Origin: Victivallales bacterium Lenti_02
GTDB lineage: Bacteria; Verrucomicrobiota; Lentisphaeria; Oligosphaerales; Lenti-02
Assembly (NCBI GenBank): GCA_001603055.1
Contig: LVAZ01000222.1
Coordinates: 1-11,791 of the forward strand
Direction: 5' to 3'
DNA length: 11,791 nucleotides
The position numbers and the translations under genes are program-made. The notes under the pieces are model-generated. The model searched no databases. It had not been told where the DNA came from and saw only the letters and a list, made by a program, of their open reading frames with translations. Of the stretch, positions 9,045 through 11,791 are shown in pieces (the stretch's first letter is position 1; every line of letters begins with the position of its first letter).

Positions 9045-9073
9045 AATATATCGCGCCGGGCGCGCGCTTTCAG
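9045..9073 (-). promoter_or_regulatory. Probable pgm promoter overlapping the nikR stop codon
   Basis: On the minus strand CTGAAA (9073-9068) and TATATT (9050-9045) are 17 bp apart; the -10 has five of six consensus bases and the -35 four. The -35 includes the TGA stop of nikR. Transcription from about 9038 would give pgm a leader of about 40 nt. The spacer contains a short GC hairpin (five pairs, 9052-9056 with 9062-9066, loop of five) that could instead weakly terminate the nikR transcript. Confidence 0.45.
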
Positions 9074-9486
9074 TCCAGTCCCTGGCCGGTGGCGGCGGGG
9101 GCGAGGGCGCCGTACTTGACGCCCTTGGTGCCACGCAGGCGGCCGTAGAGTTCCTGGATGCTGGCGGGCTTGCCGCGGACGGCGATGATTTCGAGGCAGT
9201 TGTCGTGGTCGAGATGGACGTGCTGGGAACAGATGATGGCGTGGTGGTAGTCGTGCTGGATGGCGGTGAGGCGCGAGCCCAGGCCGGTGTGGTGGTGGTC
9301 GTAGACCAGGATGATGGCGGCGGCCACTTCCTCGCCCTGCTGCCATTGCTGGTCCACCAGGGCGGAGCGGATGAGGTCGGCCACCGCCTTCGAGCGGTTG
9401 TCGTAGCCCTCGCCGGCGATTTGCTGGTCGAAGCGGTCGAGGAGGTCCCCGGAGAGGGAGACGGTGAAACGGCGGATGTCGCTCAT
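9070..9486 (-). CDS. nikR: Nickel-responsive transcriptional regulator NikR
   Basis: A 138-residue NikR, the tetrameric nickel-dependent repressor. The ribbon-helix-helix DNA-binding half is residues 1-45 (IRRFTVSLSGDLLDRFDQQI, then YDNRSKAVADLIRSAL). The ACT-like nickel-sensing half follows. The high-affinity nickel ligands of E. coli NikR (His76, His87, His89, Cys95) correspond to His78, His89, His91 and Cys97 in QHDYHH and HVHLDHDNCLE, and all are present, so metal sensing should be intact. GGGGAAG just upstream, inside the preceding gene, is a good ribosome site. The ATG overlaps the amidohydrolase TGA as ATGA, so it is probably translationally coupled as the third cistron. The usual targets (nik transport, urease, hydrogenase) are not in the window, and I see no GTATGA-N16-TCATAC operator near the operon start; many NikR proteins use other operators. 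Confidence 0.95.
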   Translation of the reverse strand: MSDIRRFTVSLSGDLLDRFDQQIAGEGYDNRSKAVADLIRSALVDQQWQQGEEVAAAIILVYDHHHTGLGSRLTAIQHDYHHAIICSQHVHLDHDNCLEIIAVRGKPASIQELYGRLRGTKGVKYGALAPAATGQGLD

Positions 9487-10520
9487 GGTTGCTTCCCCAG
9501 TCCGGCCCGGACCTGTCCCAGCAGGCGGTAGGCGTTGTCGGCGAAGATGCCTTCAATCTGGGCGCGGGAGAGGTTGGCCCTTTCGGCGGCGAGGCGGATG
9601 CCGCGCAGCATCTCGTAGTAGAAGAAGGTGAATTCGACGGAGTGGTCGTGGTCGTGGATCGAGGTGCCGATGGCGTAGTCCTCGCCCATCAGATAGGCGT
9701 ACTGGTTGTTGATCTCGACCGATTTTCCCCGCAGCCAGGCGATGGGGGCGTCGCTGCCGAAGAGAATCCGCTCGGCGGGGAAGTGGCGGAAGGTGTATTC
9801 GAGGACGCCCTCGTGGTTCACCATGGCCAGATCGAGATAGGCGTTGGGGAGGGCGGCGAGGGCGTCCAGATAGCCCACCACGTTGCTCAGATAGTAGGCC
9901 CGGCCGATGTGGGCGACGATGATCTTGGCATTGGGGTAGCTTTGGCACAGCTCGACCAGCTCGCGCCGGTTGGCGGGATCGGCCAGGCGCTCGGCGCGGG
10001 GAATGTGCAGGGTGACGGCCAGGCCCAGACGGTCCGCCACCGCCATTTGCGCGGCGGGCAGCATGTCCGGAATCGTGACCGCCTCGGCGTCCTTCCCGGT
10101 GACGAAGTTGCGGTAGGGCTTGTAGCCCACCAGCCCGTAGTCGCGCACCCGGCGCTCGACTGCCGCCGCCGGGTCTTCGGGCGAGACCATGACCATGCCG
10201 AAGAAGCGTTTCCCGTCGGCGATTTCGCCGCAGTAGCGGGCCGCCTCCTCGCGGTTGGTCTCGAGGTGGGGCGTGCCGAAGCAGAGCATGCCGAAATCGA
10301 TGCCGGGCAGCATGGCCTGGACGATGTCCCGGCACTGCCCGAAGTCGAACTGCCCGCCGAATTTCCGGTAGCAGGCGCGGGGGGCGAACTCGAAACCGGG
10401 GGGGAAGGAGGCGCGCTGGAAGAGGTGGACATGGGCGTCGAAGACCCGCGCGGGCAGCCAGGGGGCCAGTTCCTGCTCCCAGCAGGCGCGGTCGCGCTCG
10501 GTCCAGGCGATGGTGGTCAT
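9483..10520 (-). CDS. Metal-dependent amidohydrolase, Amidohydrolase_2 type (TIM barrel)
   Basis: A 345-residue cytoplasmic hydrolase or decarboxylase of the family that includes ACMSD and related lactone hydrolases; the substrate cannot be read. The metal site is visible: His30 and His32 in VFDAHVHLF, His172 in VTLHIPR, His204 in VAHIGR, and the terminal-strand Asp257 in FGSDAPI. The conserved GYKPY (132-136) lies on an intervening strand. It ends with a typical helix, IEGIFADNAYRLLG (322-335). An unusual IHDHDH stretch (288-293) sits in an insertion after the last barrel strand and could bind an extra metal or substrate. The ATG at 10520 overlaps the TGA of the upstream peptidase as ATGA, with GGAG about 10 bp before the start. 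It is therefore the middle cistron of a coupled M20-amidohydrolase-nikR unit, which suggests sequential action with the peptidase on one compound. Confidence 0.93.
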   Translation of the reverse strand: MTTIAWTERDRACWEQELAPWLPARVFDAHVHLFQRASFPPGFEFAPRACYRKFGGQFDFGQCRDIVQAMLPGIDFGMLCFGTPHLETNREEAARYCGEIADGKRFFGMVMVSPEDPAAAVERRVRDYGLVGYKPYRNFVTGKDAEAVTIPDMLPAAQMAVADRLGLAVTLHIPRAERLADPANRRELVELCQSYPNAKIIVAHIGRAYYLSNVVGYLDALAALPNAYLDLAMVNHEGVLEYTFRHFPAERILFGSDAPIAWLRGKSVEINNQYAYLMGEDYAIGTSIHDHDHSVEFTFFYYEMLRGIRLAAERANLSRAQIEGIFADNAYRLLGQVRAGLGKQP

Positions 10521-11593
10521 GCTTGGCTGGCTCCGGCGACTTGGCGGGCGTAGACCGTCAGCAATTCCTCGTATTGGCGGAGGGCGGCGATGTCCACCGC
10601 CTCGTCGTTGCCGTGAATATCCCGTCCGGGGGCGCCGACGATGGCGACGGGGACGCCGAGGACGGCGAAATGGCGGGCGTCGGTGGCGCCGTTCATCCGT
10701 TTGAAGGCGATGTTGCAGCCCAGTTCCTGCTTCATGCAGGCGGCGAGTTCGGCGAAGGCGGGCGTGTTTTCGGGGAAGACGACCGGCGGGCACTCCATGA
10801 GCACGTCGACCGTCAGGCCCGATTGTTCGCGGAGGCGCTCGATGAGGGAATCGCGCTCATTCGGGTCGGTGTAGCGGATGTTGATGGTCATCCGGGCTTC
10901 GTCGGGGACCCGGTTGTGGGCGGTGCCGCCCTCGATGCAGGCGGCGACCAGGGTATTGTGCCACTCGTCGCCGGGGCGGACGGCGGGGAAGATGTGGCGG
11001 ATGTTCTGGTAGCCGTCGAGCAGACGGTCGATGGCGTTGTCTCCCAGCCAGGGGGTCGAGGAATGGGCGGGTTTGCCGGTGGCCGTCAAGGTCAGGGTGA
11101 GAATGCCCTTCTGGGCCACGGCGATGGCCCGGCTGGCCCCGTCCACCACCAGAATGAGCCGTGCGGCTCCGTAGCCGCGCTGGACCATGTCGCGGGTGGT
11201 CGAGCCGCCGATTTCCTCGTCCGCCGAGAAGATGGCGCCGACGCTGGCCTTGCCCAGATTGCGCAAGATGGTCTGGGCGCAGATGACCGCATGGCCCAGG
11301 CAGTCCGCGCCGCCGCGTCCATGCAGCCAGCCGTCCACTTCGCGGGGAGTGAACTGCTGGTCGGCGGCGGGCACCACATCCACATGGGCGTTGAGCAGCA
11401 GGGCCGGGGTTTTGGTGTCTGTGGTGGCCGCGTAGAGCACGCGCCGCCCGCCGCAGTCCTCGATCCGGCAATGGGCGCCGCCCGCGGCCAGATACGCATG
11501 GAGCAGGTCCGTGGCCCGGTTCACTGCCGGAATGTCGGCCGAGACGGGGCGCAGGGCAATGAGTTCCTCGAGCAGGGCGATCGAATCCTTCAT
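10517..11593 (-). CDS. M20-family metallopeptidase/deacylase (ArgE/DapE/ACY1-like)
   Basis: A 358-residue two-metal amidohydrolase or peptidase without a signal peptide, so cytoplasmic. The M20 residues are in order: His70 and Asp72 in NAHVDVVPA, bridging Asp97 in GRGGADCLGHA, catalytic Glu126 with metal ligand Glu127 in SADEEIGG, Asp151 in LVVDGAS, and His327 in DIHGNDE. The dimerisation domain starts near GKPAHSSTPWLGDNAIDRLL (173-192, with His177) and includes the NRVPDEARMTINIRY stretch. The family removes acyl or C-terminal amino-acid groups (acetylornithine, succinyl-diaminopimelate, dipeptides); the exact substrate is not evident, and no arginine or lysine pathway genes are nearby. The ATG at 11593 has GAGGA about 8 bp upstream. 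It is the first gene of the coupled operon. The minus-strand promoter should lie in 11594-11700, but I see no strong match; TAGAGT near 11632 is a weak -10. Confidence 0.95.
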   Translation of the reverse strand: MKDSIALLEELIALRPVSADIPAVNRATDLLHAYLAAGGAHCRIEDCGGRRVLYAATTDTKTPALLLNAHVDVVPAADQQFTPREVDGWLHGRGGADCLGHAVICAQTILRNLGKASVGAIFSADEEIGGSTTRDMVQRGYGAARLILVVDGASRAIAVAQKGILTLTLTATGKPAHSSTPWLGDNAIDRLLDGYQNIRHIFPAVRPGDEWHNTLVAACIEGGTAHNRVPDEARMTINIRYTDPNERDSLIERLREQSGLTVDVLMECPPVVFPENTPAFAELAACMKQELGCNIAFKRMNGATDARHFAVLGVPVAIVGAPGRDIHGNDEAVDIAALRQYEELLTVYARQVAGASQA

Positions 11594-11691
11594 GGCGGCA
11601 TCCTCGCGTTGTGGGTCAAAACCAAACTCTAGCCCCTGCCGGCTTTCCTGCACATGGTTTTGGCGGGATTGATGGCGGAAAATACCTCCGG

Positions 11692-11713
11692 GCCACGGCG
11701 ATGCTCCCGTGGC
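11692..11713. promoter_or_regulatory. 7-bp perfect inverted repeat, candidate operator
   Basis: GCCACGG (11692-11698) and CCGTGGC (11707-11713) are separated by 8 bp in the 182-bp divergent region between the M20 operon and the gene starting at 11776. The right arm overlaps the expected -35 position for the TATAGT at 11733-11738, which suits repression or activation. It does not resemble the E. coli NikR operator. It could also be a chance GC-rich dyad. Confidence 0.4.
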
Positions 11714-11732
11714 GTGCCGCGAATCCACCGCC

Positions 11733-11738
11733 TATAGT
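11733..11738 (+). promoter_or_regulatory. -10-like TATAGT upstream of the rightmost gene
   Basis: TATAGT sits in the same CCTATAGT context as the element before vsr. It lies 37 bp before the ATG at 11776. No clear -35 is visible 16-18 bp upstream; TGGCGT (11710-11715) is poor and falls inside the inverted repeat, as expected for a promoter that needs an activator. Confidence 0.4.
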
Positions 11739-11746
11739 TTCATGGC

Positions 11747-11759
11747 GCATGCAGCATGC
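11747..11759. repeat. Tandem GCATGC palindromes
   Basis: GCATGC occurs twice, separated by one A, just downstream of the TATAGT element and before the ribosome site. It would lie at the very start of the transcript, as an operator or a short mRNA structure. Two 6-bp palindromes side by side are suggestive but not strong evidence. Confidence 0.3.
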
Positions 11760-11775
11760 AAACGGGAGTTCGGTA

Positions 11776-11791
11776 ATGAGCAATGAACAAG
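11776..11791 (+). CDS. Start of an unidentified gene (runs off right edge)
   Basis: Only ATG and four further codons (M-S-N-E-Q) are visible. GGGAG at 11764-11768 lies 7 bp before the ATG, and a TATAGT -10 lies 37 bp upstream, so a real start is likely. It is divergent from the M20-amidohydrolase-nikR operon. The product cannot be named from five residues. Confidence 0.55.

Noticed and set aside
11594..11775. Canonical NikR operator (GTATGA-N16-TCATAC) before the nikR operon
   Set aside because: Neither half-site is present in the gap. The only dyad seen (GCCACGG/CCGTGGC) has a different sequence and spacing.

Overview
This window is G+C-rich (about two thirds by eye) bacterial chromosome, densely coded, with nine well-supported genes plus the first codons of a tenth. 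No phage, plasmid, IS, CRISPR, tRNA or rRNA signal is visible. The gene set (a stand-alone TrpB2, a large secreted beta-helix carbohydrate enzyme of the GH141 type, a secreted transglutaminase-like protein, several starts without a good Shine-Dalgarno, and 9-bp GTCCA tandem repeats between genes) reminds me of the PVC superphylum, perhaps Lentisphaerota/Kiritimatiellota or a neighbour. That assignment is an impression, not a demonstration.

Layout. 1-420 (minus) is the N-terminal 140 codons of TrpB2, running off the left edge, with a clear sigma70-type promoter at 477-505. Divergent from it, 598-2052 (plus) encodes an exported alpha/beta hydrolase. It converges on 2145-3929 (minus), an exported transglutaminase-like protein with a helical C-terminal region; a 9-bp tandem repeat lies in the gap. 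Divergent again, 4051-4560 (plus) is a Vsr-type mismatch endonuclease, followed 61 bp later by 4622-7237 (plus), an exported GH141-like beta-helix protein with a C-terminal CBM9-like domain. This converges on pgm (7335-8996, minus); that gap holds a second 9-bp tandem repeat of the same core and a strong imperfect hairpin.

The right third is a minus-strand cluster transcribed from about 11.6 kb leftwards: M20 metallopeptidase (10517-11593), amidohydrolase (9483-10520) and nikR (9070-9486), joined by two identical 4-bp ATGA stop/start overlaps, then pgm after a 73-bp gap with its own probable promoter. A divergent plus-strand gene begins at 11776 and leaves the window after five codons.

Functionally the window mixes housekeeping metabolism (TrpB2, phosphoglucomutase), DNA repair (Vsr), and envelope or extracellular enzymes for carbohydrate, ester and peptide substrates. 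The least ordinary parts are the translationally coupled M20-amidohydrolase-NikR unit, which puts a nickel-responsive repressor with two metal-dependent hydrolases and no visible nickel transporter or nickel enzyme, and the matched 9-bp repeats at both convergent gene junctions.
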